From Candidatus Melainabacteria bacterium (GTDB lineage: Bacteria; Cyanobacteriota; Vampirovibrionia; Obscuribacterales; Obscuribacteraceae), in NCBI GenBank assembly GCA_016716405.1, contig JADJWK010000001.1:1674001-1738000 (forward strand): a stretch of 64,000 bases of DNA, written 5' to 3'. Under the pieces are notes generated by a model, which was not told the DNA's origin, searched no databases, and was given only the letters and a program-made list of their open reading frames with translations. The translations under genes and the position numbers were made by a program. Below are positions 42,635 to 52,151 of the stretch, piece by piece (position 1 is the first letter of the stretch; each line of letters begins with the position of its first letter).

Positions 42635-44725
42635 ATGAAAGCGCTTTTCGAGTCGATTAAGAAGACACTAATCTCGGTGTTGAGCCTCAGACCGGGGCTG
42701 GTCAATCTGGTCAGCTCACGGGGATTCAGACGGCTGGTAATGGCGGGGCTCATCTGCCTGCTTTCCAGCATGGCGTTCTTCTCTATGAAGAAAGCTCTTC
42801 ATCTTTCGGTGATCAGACTGCCTACCATCGAAGAGCAACGTATAGGGCTCATGATCTTCGACGGCAGAGACCGGCTCGTCTGTACCGTGCACAAGGACGG
42901 AGACCGGGAGCCCGTGCCCCTGGATCAGGTCAGCGACAATGTCAGAAAGGCTGTGATCGCCATAGAAGATCGCAGTTTCTACCAGCATCATGGTGTCGAT
43001 CCCCTGGGTATTCTCAGGGCTGTTCTGAGCAATATGATGAGGGGCGAGCTCCATCAGGGCGGCTCTACCATAACCCAGCAGCTCATGAAGACGATTTATT
43101 TCGATTACAAGGACCGCTCCGCCAAACGCAAGCTCCTGGAGATCTTCATGGCTCTTGACGTTGAGTCCTGCTATCCCAAGGATATGATTCTAGAAACCTA
43201 CCTGAATCAGGTATATTTCGGACGCGGCGCCTATGGTATAGAGCGGGCGGCTGTTACTTATTTCAACAAACCGGCAGGCATGTTGAGCGTACCCGAGGCG
43301 GCTTATCTGGCCGGGCTGATCAAAGCGCCTTCGGACCTGGGCAACCCCGCCAATGCTGACCGGGCCAAAAAACGGCAGGAGCAGGTCCTCAAGGCCATGC
43401 TGGAGTGCGGCTATATAAGCAGTATCGATGAAGACCGTTATCGAGCACAGAAGCTCGCTTTCGAAAGCGGTCCGCACCGGCTCAAGTTCCCGCATTATGT
43501 CAATCATGTGGTCGGCATACTCGAGGACCGTCTCGGTAAAGACAAGCTCTGGACCCAGACTCTCAAGATCTATACATGTATCGATCAGGCTGCCCAGACC
43601 GAAGGGGAAAAGGTCCTCTTGGAAGGAGTGAGAAAAGCGCCGGTGGGTCTCGACCAGGGTGCTCTCGTCTCGATCTCGCCGGATGACGGCTCGGTGGCGG
43701 CTCTGGTGGGCAGTGTCGGTCCTTACGAGAAGAGCCAGTGGAACCGGGCCCTCAATCCCCATACCGCCGGCTCGGCTTTCAAGCCCATCGTTTATCTTGC
43801 CGCTCTCATCGAGGGAAAGCTCGATCAGAATAGCTTCGTCAACGATTCACCGATAGTGGTGCCCGCCGGTGCGCGTTCTTATACCCCGCAGAACTTCGAC
43901 GGTGAATTCAAAGGGCTCCTGACCGTGCGTCAGGCTCTCGCTCTCTCGCGCAATGTCCCGGCAGTGAAAGTGGCAAGCGACACCGGGGTAAAACGAGTAA
44001 TCGATGTAGCTCGTAAGGCCGGCATCTCGTCCGAGATGGATGTGGTTCCGTCTCTGGCTCTCGGCACCTGCGCTGTCTCGCCTCTCGAGATGTGCAACGC
44101 TTATGCCACCATGGTTCGCGGTGGTGACTTTATCGAGCCTCGATTCATTCGCAAGATCGAAGCCGAGGACGGAGCGCTAATGGCCAGCTTCGAGACCCGA
44201 AAAGAGAAGCGGTTGCCCACCGAGCCCTGCTTGCAGATCGTCGATGCGCTCAAAGACGTGATCACCGAAGGCACCGGCAAACGCGCATCTCTGGCCGGTG
44301 TCGAGGTGGCGGGCAAGACCGGTACGGCAGACGGCAACAAGGACGTCTGGTTCGTGGGAGCCACGCCTGATCTGGTGACAGCGGTCTGGGCAGGCAACGA
44401 CGAGAACGACGCCATCAAAGCCCGGGGTGTCACCGGCGGAACCGTAGCAGCCGGCATCTGGGCGCAATACATGAACAGCTATTATCACTGCCACAGAAAG
44501 CCGAAAGAAGGCTTTGCCAGCCCGAAGAATCCGCTATCCAGAGAGCTGCCTTTCTATGTCGCCATTCCTTTAGCAGTGAACTCGGCGGTCAACGATGCAG
44601 TGACCGGAATCAGCAAGGCGGTGGAGTCGGCTACAAAGCCGGTCACAGAGTCGTTGATCTCGGTCACGAAAGAGAGCGACAGGTTAATCAAGTCGGTGAC
44701 CGACACGATTAATCAAGCCTTCTAA
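42635..44725 (+). CDS. Class A penicillin-binding protein (transglycosylase/transpeptidase)
   Basis: 696 aa from ATG 42635 (GGGTGAG upstream; a GTG at 42626 is in frame). Builds peptidoglycan in the periplasm. After a membrane anchor (VMAGLICLLSSMAFFS) comes the GT51 domain with catalytic Glu in IAIEDRSFYQHHGVD and GGSTITQQLMK. The transpeptidase domain carries the acyl-enzyme Ser in AGSAFKPIVY (about residue 380), SRN in LALSRNVPA and KTGT in VAGKTGTADG. The C-terminal 60 residues are a low-complexity helical tail (SKAVESATKPVTESLIS). Confidence 0.95.
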   Translation: MKALFESIKKTLISVLSLRPGLVNLVSSRGFRRLVMAGLICLLSSMAFFSMKKALHLSVIRLPTIEEQRIGLMIFDGRDRLVCTVHKDGDREPVPLDQVSDNVRKAVIAIEDRSFYQHHGVDPLGILRAVLSNMMRGELHQGGSTITQQLMKTIYFDYKDRSAKRKLLEIFMALDVESCYPKDMILETYLNQVYFGRGAYGIERAAVTYFNKPAGMLSVPEAAYLAGLIKAPSDLGNPANADRAKKRQEQVLKAMLECGYISSIDEDRYRAQKLAFESGPHRLKFPHYVNHVVGILEDRLGKDKLWTQTLKIYTCIDQAAQTEGEKVLLEGVRKAPVGLDQGALVSISPDDGSVAALVGSVGPYEKSQWNRALNPHTAGSAFKPIVYLAALIEGKLDQNSFVNDSPIVVPAGARSYTPQNFDGEFKGLLTVRQALALSRNVPAVKVASDTGVKRVIDVARKAGISSEMDVVPSLALGTCAVSPLEMCNAYATMVRGGDFIEPRFIRKIEAEDGALMASFETRKEKRLPTEPCLQIVDALKDVITEGTGKRASLAGVEVAGKTGTADGNKDVWFVGATPDLVTAVWAGNDENDAIKARGVTGGTVAAGIWAQYMNSYYHCHRKPKEGFASPKNPLSRELPFYVAIPLAVNSAVNDAVTGISKAVESATKPVTESLISVTKESDRLIKSVTDTINQAF

Positions 44726-44798
44726 AGCAGATCAGGGAAAATCCCATATCGGAAGGCCGGGACCGGCACTAATCTGGTAATTCATTGGAATAATTACC

Positions 44799-45938
44799 AT
44801 GGAAAATCAGATCGAGAATCCGGGCTCTTTCGAGCTCTCCTACAGTGGTGTCCTCATGGTCAGGCTGGCATTCGCCACAGCCCTTCTGGTGGCCACTCTG
44901 ATCACTGTTCCGGACGCTCTTTCGATCATCCCCAGCACCAGCTCGGTGCCTGCCATGGCCGTGCGTATCTGCGGGCTCTGGCTGAGCGCATTCATCCAGT
45001 GGCAGCTGGTGTTTCTCGGTATCCTGAAGGCTCTTTCTCTTCTCAATGGTGGCGTTCTCGTAGACGGCCGGTCGATACGGATTGCACGTTTTCGCCGGGC
45101 CATCCGCTTCGATGAGATTGCCGCCTTTTCCTGCGAGCCGGCACAGGGACTCTTCAGGCTGCTGCCTTTCATGCCGCCTGCCAGACGCCTGACTCTATTT
45201 GTAGAGAAGAATGGCAAGCTCGTTGCTCGTAATCTGGACAGCCTTCTCTTTGAAGAAACCGATTTCGAGGCGCTTATCAGAGTAATCGCCCTGAAGTCCT
45301 TTGCCAGCGTTCTCGACTCCCCGGACGTCTGTCTCGCTCTCAAGAGCGACGACTCCAGGCTCGCCGCCGGGCAGCGTACTTGTAATCGCAAACGCAGGCT
45401 CTATCTTGCCTATGTATCGGTGATGCTGATTCTATTTTGCGGCAGAACCACTCTGCGCAATTATCTCTATAACGAATCAGCCGGCGACATCAATGCAAAG
45501 CGCTATGCTGTGGCTCGTCAGAAGCTCGAGTTCATCACCGCCATGGACCCCGGATTCGCCAGCGGCTTCGACCGCCTCGCCCGGGTAGAGTTCCGCATGA
45601 ACGATCTGGAGCCGGCCGAGAAGCACTGGCTTGAGGCGTTGAAAGCAAAACCGGATCTGGTATCGGCAAAGGTCGGGTTGTCCACCCTCTGTATGAGACG
45701 AGGCGAACTCGATCGCGCCCGGTCGCTCCTGATCTCGGCACGACGTCTGGACCCCAGGCATATACCCACTCTGGTCAATCTGGGCTATTACAATCTGCAG
45801 ACAGGCAGGATTGATCTGGCCCGGGAAAATTTCAAAAAGGCAGTGGATCTCTCGGGTGGGGATCGGGATGTCTGCTTGATTGCGGCTTCGGCTCTGAAAA
45901 AATGCGACTACACTCGAAGCCGCGAGGTCTTGCCATGA
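44799..45938 (+). CDS. Membrane TPR protein of unknown function
   Basis: 379 aa. Two N-terminal membrane helices (LAFATALLVATLITVPDAL; ICGLWLSAFIQWQLVFLGIL) precede a PH-like stretch with hydrophobic strands (RRLTLFVEKNGKLVARNL). A third helix (LYLAYVSVMLILFCG, about 208-222) is followed by four or so TPR units (e.g. ASGFDRLARVEFRMNDLEPAEKHWLEALKAKPD; PTLVNLGYYNLQTGRIDLARENFKKAVDL). TPRs mediate protein contacts. The stop overlaps the next start by four bases, so the two proteins probably act together. Confidence 0.82.
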   Translation: MENQIENPGSFELSYSGVLMVRLAFATALLVATLITVPDALSIIPSTSSVPAMAVRICGLWLSAFIQWQLVFLGILKALSLLNGGVLVDGRSIRIARFRRAIRFDEIAAFSCEPAQGLFRLLPFMPPARRLTLFVEKNGKLVARNLDSLLFEETDFEALIRVIALKSFASVLDSPDVCLALKSDDSRLAAGQRTCNRKRRLYLAYVSVMLILFCGRTTLRNYLYNESAGDINAKRYAVARQKLEFITAMDPGFASGFDRLARVEFRMNDLEPAEKHWLEALKAKPDLVSAKVGLSTLCMRRGELDRARSLLISARRLDPRHIPTLVNLGYYNLQTGRIDLARENFKKAVDLSGGDRDVCLIAASALKKCDYTRSREVLP

Positions 45939-46483
45939 GAATTCTTGCTTCCTGTCTGAAAGCCGTTGCACATGCCCTTCTTGCTGTCGCGCTCGTATGC
46001 GCGGCAGCGGCGGTCATGGCGGTGGTCATGGGCCATGCCTGGGAGCTGGTGTGTTTTATGCGGAGCTATGGCTCGGTCCATGCGCTTTCGGCAACATCCA
46101 TGACACTCGAGCCCCGGGATTTCCACAATCAGTTTCTCAATTCGGTAGCATCATTGCTCGATCTGTACAACATCACTTTCCCCAACAATATGCGCTACGG
46201 CTCCGGTCTCGGTCTCATCGCCGGCGCCCTGATCATGCTTGCCTCCCTTCCCGTTCTGACTCAGTCGGCATGGCGCCATGCCGCGGTTCGCTTCTCTGCC
46301 GGAGCGGCTGCCGGAGCGATTGCAGGCGGACGACTGGACCTGATGGTAAACAGCGATCCCGTTCCATTTCTTGTCACAGTCGTGCTCTTCGCCCTGGTTT
46401 CCGGGGCTGCCGTTCTCAAAGCTCCCGAGCGCAAACCTCATGTCGGTAAGCTCCTCGCCAGTCTGGAGAAAAGATCTATCTGA
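45935..46483 (+). CDS. Small membrane protein coupled to the TPR gene
   Basis: 182 aa from ATG 45935, which overlaps the upstream stop (ATGA). Four hydrophobic segments: a long N-terminal one (LLAVALVCAAAAVMAVVMGHAWELVCF), two in the middle (LGLIAGALIMLASLPVL; a Gly/Ala-rich AGAAAGAIAG helix), and one near the end (FLVTVVLFALVSGAAVL). The loop between the first two (about residues 45-85) is hydrophilic. No family was recognised. Confidence 0.75.
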   Translation: MRILASCLKAVAHALLAVALVCAAAAVMAVVMGHAWELVCFMRSYGSVHALSATSMTLEPRDFHNQFLNSVASLLDLYNITFPNNMRYGSGLGLIAGALIMLASLPVLTQSAWRHAAVRFSAGAAAGAIAGGRLDLMVNSDPVPFLVTVVLFALVSGAAVLKAPERKPHVGKLLASLEKRSI

Positions 46484-46490
46484 TCCCCAG

Positions 46491-47279
46491 CTAGTCTGAC
46501 TTCGCTCTGAAAACCTCATTGAGAACAATCAGGTCCTCATCCACCATCTCCACCCGGGCGCTGACCTCGGTGCCGACATCGAGACGTCTGTTGCTTTTCA
46601 GCACGGCGGGAAGATCGTTGTCACCGACGATGACGTCATAGCCTCCGGGTCTTCCCTGGAGGATTTTGCAATTGACGATCTGTCCGGTCTTGAATTGCCG
46701 AGAAAAATCGTGCAGCGGGACAGCCGGGTTCCTGTCGAGCACGTTGACCATCAATCGATCATCGCTTACACAGAGAAACTGGGTCCAGACCTGTTCACCG
46801 GGCTTGTGCCGCCGGTTTGAGATCAGATATGCCTGCACATTGTCCGGAAGTATAAGGACCGAGTATCCGCCACCTTCTGGAGAAGCGATCTGGCACAGGA
46901 GCATCTGACCCGCGCTATAAACTCCCGAAGATTTCTCGAGCCAGCTACGCCTGGATGGGCGGCGCTTCCGTTCCTTCTTCTCTCCCGCTTCCTCGGGCGA
47001 ACGTGGTCTGAACTCCACGACCCTGTCGTCCCGGTCCTTGGTTTCGTCAGTCAATCGCTTCAGCTCCGAGTCCCATGCGTTAACGTCATTTATACCCGCA
47101 TCCTGCGGGAGCTCTATCTTGTCTTGGTAATTTGCTGCTAAAGCTACTCTGAGGAGGGGCTTATCTCCTTTTTTGAAAAAACGTTTTTTGGCTGCAACGG
47201 TAATGAACTTTTGTAAAATCAGGGTTTCGGGGATTTTCCGTTTTGCAGAGGCTGACACCACAGGCGGTTCCAGTGTCAA
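46491..47279 (-). CDS. Hypothetical protein with two S1-like (OB-fold) repeats
   Basis: 262 aa if the TTG at 47279 is used; no clear ribosome-binding site, so the start is uncertain. The N-terminal 115 residues are basic and charged (KKERKRRPSRRS). Two similar modules follow: about 122-185 (AGQMLLCQIASPEGGGYSVLI ... GEQVWTQFLCVSDDRLMVNVLD) and about 196-258 (TGQIVNCKILQGRPGGYDVIV ... GTEVSARVEMVDEDLIVLN). The G-x-x-V ... GGY.V ... G..V... D..L pattern fits S1/OB RNA-binding folds. It may bind RNA. Convergent with the preceding membrane gene. Confidence 0.72.
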   Translation of the reverse strand: MTLEPPVVSASAKRKIPETLILQKFITVAAKKRFFKKGDKPLLRVALAANYQDKIELPQDAGINDVNAWDSELKRLTDETKDRDDRVVEFRPRSPEEAGEKKERKRRPSRRSWLEKSSGVYSAGQMLLCQIASPEGGGYSVLILPDNVQAYLISNRRHKPGEQVWTQFLCVSDDRLMVNVLDRNPAVPLHDFSRQFKTGQIVNCKILQGRPGGYDVIVGDNDLPAVLKSNRRLDVGTEVSARVEMVDEDLIVLNEVFRAKSD

Positions 47280-47491
47280 GCAGAATTAACAATTGGCTTT
47301 ACGTCTGTTGCATTAAATCCAGCCTTTTTGAAAATCGAGATACCCACCCCCTGTCTCGAAACGATCCTGAACCCGAACGCCATCGCCAGGCAGCCGGGTC
47401 GATGCCTACCGGCCGGCCCCCGCCATCTTGAGCGAAACCGGGGGGCGGTGCGATAATTCTCCACTGTTCTCATACGAGGTATCTCACGCAA

Positions 47492-48676
47492 ATGCGCGCT
47501 CTCACCATGGCCCTGGCACTTTCTGCCCTGGTATCGACCCCGGCTTTCTGCCTTACGGAGACCGAGATCCAGCAGGCAGTCAGCGAGAAGAGCGCATCCT
47601 GGATGAAGTTGAGAAGGGACGCCGATAACCTATCCAGGGAAGGCAAGAGCAAAGAAGCGATCGCCAAGCTCGAAGAGATTATCAAAGAAAGAAAGGAGCT
47701 CGGTCGAGACACCGCCAGCGAGCGTATGGAGATAGCCGGGATTCTGGCCAGGGACCCGGCCACTTACGACGAGGCGGACAAGATATACAAGACCTTGCTT
47801 TCCGAGCGAGAGAAAGACTACGGTGTCGACGATCCCCAGGTCATCTGGCCCCTGAGAGAGTATTCGGTCTTTCTCGATAAGCGGGGCGAGGAAGGAAAAG
47901 CCGCCGAGCTGAGAGCCAGGATCAAAGAGATTGATAGAAAGCAGATGCTCCCTCCTGAAAAGGAGGTAAAAGACATAATCGCCAGGTTCCAGTCCAGAGA
48001 CGAAGCTTGCAAGGCACTGACCGAGCTTGGTCAGAAATTCTATGACAAGGACCGGGATCTCCAGGCTCTCTATTGCTACGACCAGGCGATCAAGCTCTGG
48101 CAGAAGAGCCCCCAGGCATACCTGGGTCGCAGTGACGCGAACTGGCGCTCGGGCAAGGACAGCAAAGCCATGGCAGACATCAACCAGGCTATCAAGCTCG
48201 ACCCGAAGCTGGGCAAGGCATACTATCGCCGGGCCATGATCTGGGAGGGCAAAGAGAAGCTCGATATGGCTCTGGCTGATTTCACCAAGGCCATCGAATG
48301 CGATGGCAACGACGTGGAGAGCCTGGGGGCCAGGGGCAAACTGCTTGCCAATCTGGGACGCAAGGAAGAAGCGATCCGGGATTTCACCAGGGTTATCGAG
48401 GTGAAGCCTGATTTGACCTGGCCATTCGTGCAGAGGGGTATCGTGTTCGGTGATGTCGGTCAGGCGGACAGAGCGATCAGCGACTTCAGCAGCCTGATCA
48501 GGCGCTTCCCGAGAAACCTGGACTACTACGAGTTGCGAGCCGGAGCTTATGAGAAGAGCGGCGACTGGAAACTGGCCCTGGCCGATTATGAGGAAGTGAT
48601 TCGGCTCGAACCGGACTATCAGGGCGGGCTCAAAGGTAAAGAGCGGGTTTTGAAAAAAGTCGCACCTGCCAAGTAA
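47492..48676 (+). CDS. Exported TPR protein
   Basis: 394 aa, with GAGGTA upstream of the ATG. A signal peptide (MRALTMALALSALVSTPAFC) may be a lipoprotein-like or ordinary Sec signal; the Cys at 20 lacks a good lipobox. A coiled region (residues 25-70) precedes a first TPR-like block, and then from about residue 175 at least five canonical 34-residue TPRs (e.g. AYLGRSDANWRSGKDSKAMADINQAIKLDPKLG; AYYRRAMIWEGKEKLDMALADFTKAIECDGND). Likely a periplasmic scaffold. Partners unknown. Confidence 0.85.
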   Translation: MRALTMALALSALVSTPAFCLTETEIQQAVSEKSASWMKLRRDADNLSREGKSKEAIAKLEEIIKERKELGRDTASERMEIAGILARDPATYDEADKIYKTLLSEREKDYGVDDPQVIWPLREYSVFLDKRGEEGKAAELRARIKEIDRKQMLPPEKEVKDIIARFQSRDEACKALTELGQKFYDKDRDLQALYCYDQAIKLWQKSPQAYLGRSDANWRSGKDSKAMADINQAIKLDPKLGKAYYRRAMIWEGKEKLDMALADFTKAIECDGNDVESLGARGKLLANLGRKEEAIRDFTRVIEVKPDLTWPFVQRGIVFGDVGQADRAISDFSSLIRRFPRNLDYYELRAGAYEKSGDWKLALADYEEVIRLEPDYQGGLKGKERVLKKVAPAK

Positions 48677-48727
48677 TAGCAGGGATAGTTTCCAGTATAC
48701 TGGGCACTTTGCCGAACCTGGATAATC

Positions 48728-49828
48728 ATGCGATATAAACTGCTCGTCCTGGCTATGCTCGTGCTCATCTCGGCCTCACCGGGTGCGCACGCGCAGTTCA
48801 TCAAATCCACCGCAACCGAAGTCCTGGTGGAAGCTCAAGAGTCAGCCGGACCGGTGAGCGATCCGAACTTGCGCTTCGAGTATGTGGAGGACGGCAAGTA
48901 CAGCAAGATCCTGCATGTTCCCACTTATGAGTGGATTCCCAAAGGCTTCAAAGAGAAACCCCGGGGCATAGTTCTTTTGGTTCACGGGCTTACCCTCTAT
49001 GGCAAGCGCTATGACCTTGTGGCCAAGGCTTTTGCTGCCAGCAATTATTATGCGGTGGCAGCCGACATGCACGGCTTCGGTCGTTGCTACCTCGATCCAG
49101 ACAAGAAATTTGCTGTAAACGGCAAAGCCAAACGGCGAGTCAATTACGAAGCCAGCTACAAAGAGCTGGTGGAGCTCGCCCGCATGGTCAGGCAGGACCA
49201 CTTCGGCGCTCCTCTCATAGCCGTGGGCGAAAGCCTGGGCGCCACACCCTGCCTGCGCCTTGCCGCGGATCATCCCGAGATGGTGGATGCCCTGATACTT
49301 TCGGGTCCGGCAGTCCGGGTCAATCCCATCATGCTTCTTCATCCGGACAGTATTGTGGCAGGCTTCATGGGTCTGGCCATCGATCCGATGTTCAATGTCA
49401 ATCTGGGCTTTTTCATGAGAAAGCTGGTCTCCTCCGATCCGCGCATCTGCGAGGAGATGTCTTCCGATCCACTGATTCGCAAGAAGGCGACGATCCGGGA
49501 CCTGATGGAGACCGACGGCTATGTCATGAAGAGCCTTCACTATGCGAGAAGAATCAGACCGGATATCCCGATTCTGATTTTGCAGGGAAGCCAGGATCAC
49601 TGTGTCGTTCCCAAGCATGTGGTGAAGCTTCTCAAGTCCATCAAGTCCGACGACCAGACCCTGCGCTGGATGGATCATCTCAGCCATCTCCTGCTCGAGA
49701 CGTATTATATGAAGGCCGAGACTGTGGAAGCGCTGGCTACCTGGATCGAGGCTCATGAAGAAGACCATGACGGCGAGATGAAGGTCGTTCGGGAAGAGCT
49801 CAGGATGCTCGGCGCCAAGGCGATTTAG
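48728..49828 (+). CDS. Exported alpha/beta hydrolase, monoacylglycerol-lipase-like
   Basis: 366 aa. Signal peptide MRYKLLVLAMLVLISASPGAHA. The hydrolase fold has the oxyanion segment LLVHGLTLYGKRYD, nucleophile Ser in AVGESLGATP (about residue 172), acidic Asp in LQGSQDHCV (about residue 290) and His in DHLSHLLLE (about residue 320), matching serine aminopeptidase S33/monoacylglycerol-lipase proteins. Probably hydrolyses a lipid or ester outside the cytoplasm. The next gene starts four bases after its stop, so they form an operon. Confidence 0.88.
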   Translation: MRYKLLVLAMLVLISASPGAHAQFIKSTATEVLVEAQESAGPVSDPNLRFEYVEDGKYSKILHVPTYEWIPKGFKEKPRGIVLLVHGLTLYGKRYDLVAKAFAASNYYAVAADMHGFGRCYLDPDKKFAVNGKAKRRVNYEASYKELVELARMVRQDHFGAPLIAVGESLGATPCLRLAADHPEMVDALILSGPAVRVNPIMLLHPDSIVAGFMGLAIDPMFNVNLGFFMRKLVSSDPRICEEMSSDPLIRKKATIRDLMETDGYVMKSLHYARRIRPDIPILILQGSQDHCVVPKHVVKLLKSIKSDDQTLRWMDHLSHLLLETYYMKAETVEALATWIEAHEEDHDGEMKVVREELRMLGAKAI

Positions 49829-49832
49829 CTCT

Positions 49833-50624
49833 ATGCGCGCGAAGTCCTCCGCCCATGGTATTCCAGTTTGTCTCCTGTCCGCCCTGGCTTTTCTTCTGGC
49901 TGCGCTCTGGTCAGGGGCCTGTGCGCCGGCACGGAGCGAACCCGTCCAGAGAGTCTGGCGGCTTCATCAGAAGCATTTTATAGCCGGGGACCAGGATGTT
50001 TATTTCAAGGACGACGCGGTCAAGTTCGTGAACAGCTCCCTGGGTTTCGTGCTCATCTCGAAGGCCCCGGACTGGACTGTGGTTGTCTACCGCTCGAATC
50101 CGGGGGGCAAGGGCGGCAAGATATTCAAGCAGCCTCTATCGCAATGGCTGGCCACCGGGGCGAAGTGTCTTTATTTCCCGGATATCAGACCTAGTCCCAT
50201 TCCCCTGCGCAAACAACTGAGCTATGTGAAAAACAAGCTGCCCATCATCAAGTACAAGGCTTTCGAGGGAAAGAAGCAGACTTGCGAATATGAGCTCTGT
50301 GGTCTGACCAGCACTCATGCCAATGTCGCTTCGGTGATGCAGTTTTTCTACCGTCTTCCCTATGCCACCGGTGTGCCGGTCCGGTTCTCTTATTTCGCCA
50401 GTCAGAATCTGAACCCGAACGATCCTTTCTATTCTTTCCAGATCGCCCCCAGCGAGCGCGTGACCACCACGAAGATCGAGCAAGTCGGCTCGGTGAGCTT
50501 CGACATACCGTCCGGCTACAAGCAGGTCTCAGATGATCGCGAAGTGATCGTCGGGGATCGAATGAAGACCGGACTCGAAGAGATCATGCGGGACAATCTG
50601 GATCGCAAGCCCGGCCAATTTTAG
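49833..50624 (+). CDS. Exported hypothetical protein
   Basis: 263 aa. The N-terminal hydrophobic segment CLLSALAFLLAALWSGACAPARS ends in a possible lipobox (SGAC), suggesting a lipoprotein. The rest is beta-rich with VVYRSNPGGKGGKIFKQPL and a C-terminal QVGSVSFDIPSGYKQV segment. No known domain. It starts four bases after the hydrolase gene and ends at the last base before the convergent lyase homologue. Confidence 0.72.
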   Translation: MRAKSSAHGIPVCLLSALAFLLAALWSGACAPARSEPVQRVWRLHQKHFIAGDQDVYFKDDAVKFVNSSLGFVLISKAPDWTVVVYRSNPGGKGGKIFKQPLSQWLATGAKCLYFPDIRPSPIPLRKQLSYVKNKLPIIKYKAFEGKKQTCEYELCGLTSTHANVASVMQFFYRLPYATGVPVRFSYFASQNLNPNDPFYSFQIAPSERVTTTKIEQVGSVSFDIPSGYKQVSDDREVIVGDRMKTGLEEIMRDNLDRKPGQF

Positions 50625-52151
50625 CTAACCGATGATTTCAGGCAGGCTGAGATGCCCTTCTCTTATAGCCTCTTTCAGCCGCTCTATATCAGGACCCAGC
50701 GGGCGAGCTTCTTTCACAACCGGTACTGCTTCTCTTACAGACCGGGCGAAAGGAGCGAGCTTTCCGGGGCTCTCTCTTGCCAGGCAGTCGAAAGCTTGCA
50801 CCGCCGCCATGGTCTCTATGGCGACCAGATAGTCGAGCATGCCGCGCAGCCATTCGAGATGAAGGGCGGCTCCGGCAGCAAAAGAATTGAGATCCTCGAG
50901 ATCGCCGCCTGCGGAAAGAGAGCTAAGCGACCTTGGCTGGCAGCGGGCTCTGATTTCTCCGGCGAGCGAAGCGGCTGTGTACTGGGCGTACATGAGACCA
51001 TAACTGGCTCCGGGCTCATTGTCAGGATGCACCAGATAAGGAGGCAACCCGCCGGCAGGGGTCCGGCTGATGAGCCGGGCGATTCTATGCTCGGTAGCCA
51101 CGCACAATGCCGAAATTGCAGTGGACAGTTGATCGAGGCTGGTGGCTATCCTCTGGCCGCAGGTATTGCTGCTGTTATTCGTATGGTTGCCGTCCTGGAA
51201 AAGAAGCGGGTTGTCCACCACAGCATTGAGCTCGGCTTCCACAACTTCTCTTGTCTGCCTGTAACTGTCCGCTGCCGTGGCCAGCACCGGCAGGGCATAT
51301 CGGATTGAAAGAGCGGAGCGGACTTCCGAGTTGTCTTTGCTGTCACTTTCAATCAGGGATTCGAGCCGGGCAACCAGCTCGCTGGCGGCCGGATGATTCT
51401 TGAGTGCCAGAGAAGCGGCCTGATTCCTGTCTCCTCCCGGATAGAGAGCCAGTCCTGCGAGGGCGGAGGCGCAGCCGCTGGTATTCAGGCTTCTCTTCAG
51501 GTCGATGAGGCAGAGCGAGGCCACACCGATAGTCTGGCTCAGCCCGTTTATAAGGGCCAGGCCGTCACGACCCTGCAATTCCAGAACGTCCAGACCGGCT
51601 TTCTTCAATGCCTCCCTGGAAAATGTCTCCTCTGTGATGCCGCTCTCGTCCCGGTAGAGAGTTTTACCCTCGCCGCAGAGAGCCAGGGCCATGTGTGCCA
51701 GGGGCGCCAGGTCCGAGCTGCCCACCGAGCCGAGCTCCGGAACCGCCGCAGCCAGACCGGCATTGAGATAAGCGATAAGAGCCGCCAGGGTCTGCTGCGA
51801 AGCACCGCTCATGCCCCGGGCCAGGGTATGAAGACGGCTCGCCATCATCGCCCGGCTCTGATCGAAACGCATGCGCTCCCCGACTCCGGAGGCATGGGCT
51901 CGGATGAGATCGAGCTGGCTTCGATCCTCCGGGGGGACCGCCACATCATCGAGCTCGCCGCAGCCGACGGTGAGCCCGTAGACATTGCAGTCTTTGGCGA
52001 TCAGACCGGCCAGCCCGGCATAGGATGCAACGCAGCTTTCCATGACCTCGGAGGAAAGCTCGACCTGGACACCGTCTCTGGCGACGCTCGCGAGATCCTC
52101 CAGAAAGAGGTCCCGCCCGCCCAGAGCAAGCGCGGCTCTGGCTGCGCTCAT
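50625..52151 (-). CDS. Histidine/phenylalanine ammonia-lyase homologue lacking the MIO triad
   Basis: 508 aa, near full length for the HAL/PAL family. Family landmarks are visible: YGLTVGCGE (near the catalytic Tyr), RAHASGVGE, GLALINGLSQ, EAELNAVVDNPLLF. The Ala-Ser-Gly that cyclises to the MIO electrophile is gone: the segment reads VPELGSVGSSDLAPLAHM, where GSxGASGDLAPL is expected, so one residue is lost and the Gly is absent. The later YSxR segment reads LSIRY, without its Tyr. Ammonia-lyase activity is therefore unlikely. Its start overlaps the thrS stop by four bases. Confidence 0.88.
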   Translation of the reverse strand: MSAARAALALGGRDLFLEDLASVARDGVQVELSSEVMESCVASYAGLAGLIAKDCNVYGLTVGCGELDDVAVPPEDRSQLDLIRAHASGVGERMRFDQSRAMMASRLHTLARGMSGASQQTLAALIAYLNAGLAAAVPELGSVGSSDLAPLAHMALALCGEGKTLYRDESGITEETFSREALKKAGLDVLELQGRDGLALINGLSQTIGVASLCLIDLKRSLNTSGCASALAGLALYPGGDRNQAASLALKNHPAASELVARLESLIESDSKDNSEVRSALSIRYALPVLATAADSYRQTREVVEAELNAVVDNPLLFQDGNHTNNSSNTCGQRIATSLDQLSTAISALCVATEHRIARLISRTPAGGLPPYLVHPDNEPGASYGLMYAQYTAASLAGEIRARCQPRSLSSLSAGGDLEDLNSFAAGAALHLEWLRGMLDYLVAIETMAAVQAFDCLARESPGKLAPFARSVREAVPVVKEARPLGPDIERLKEAIREGHLSLPEIIG

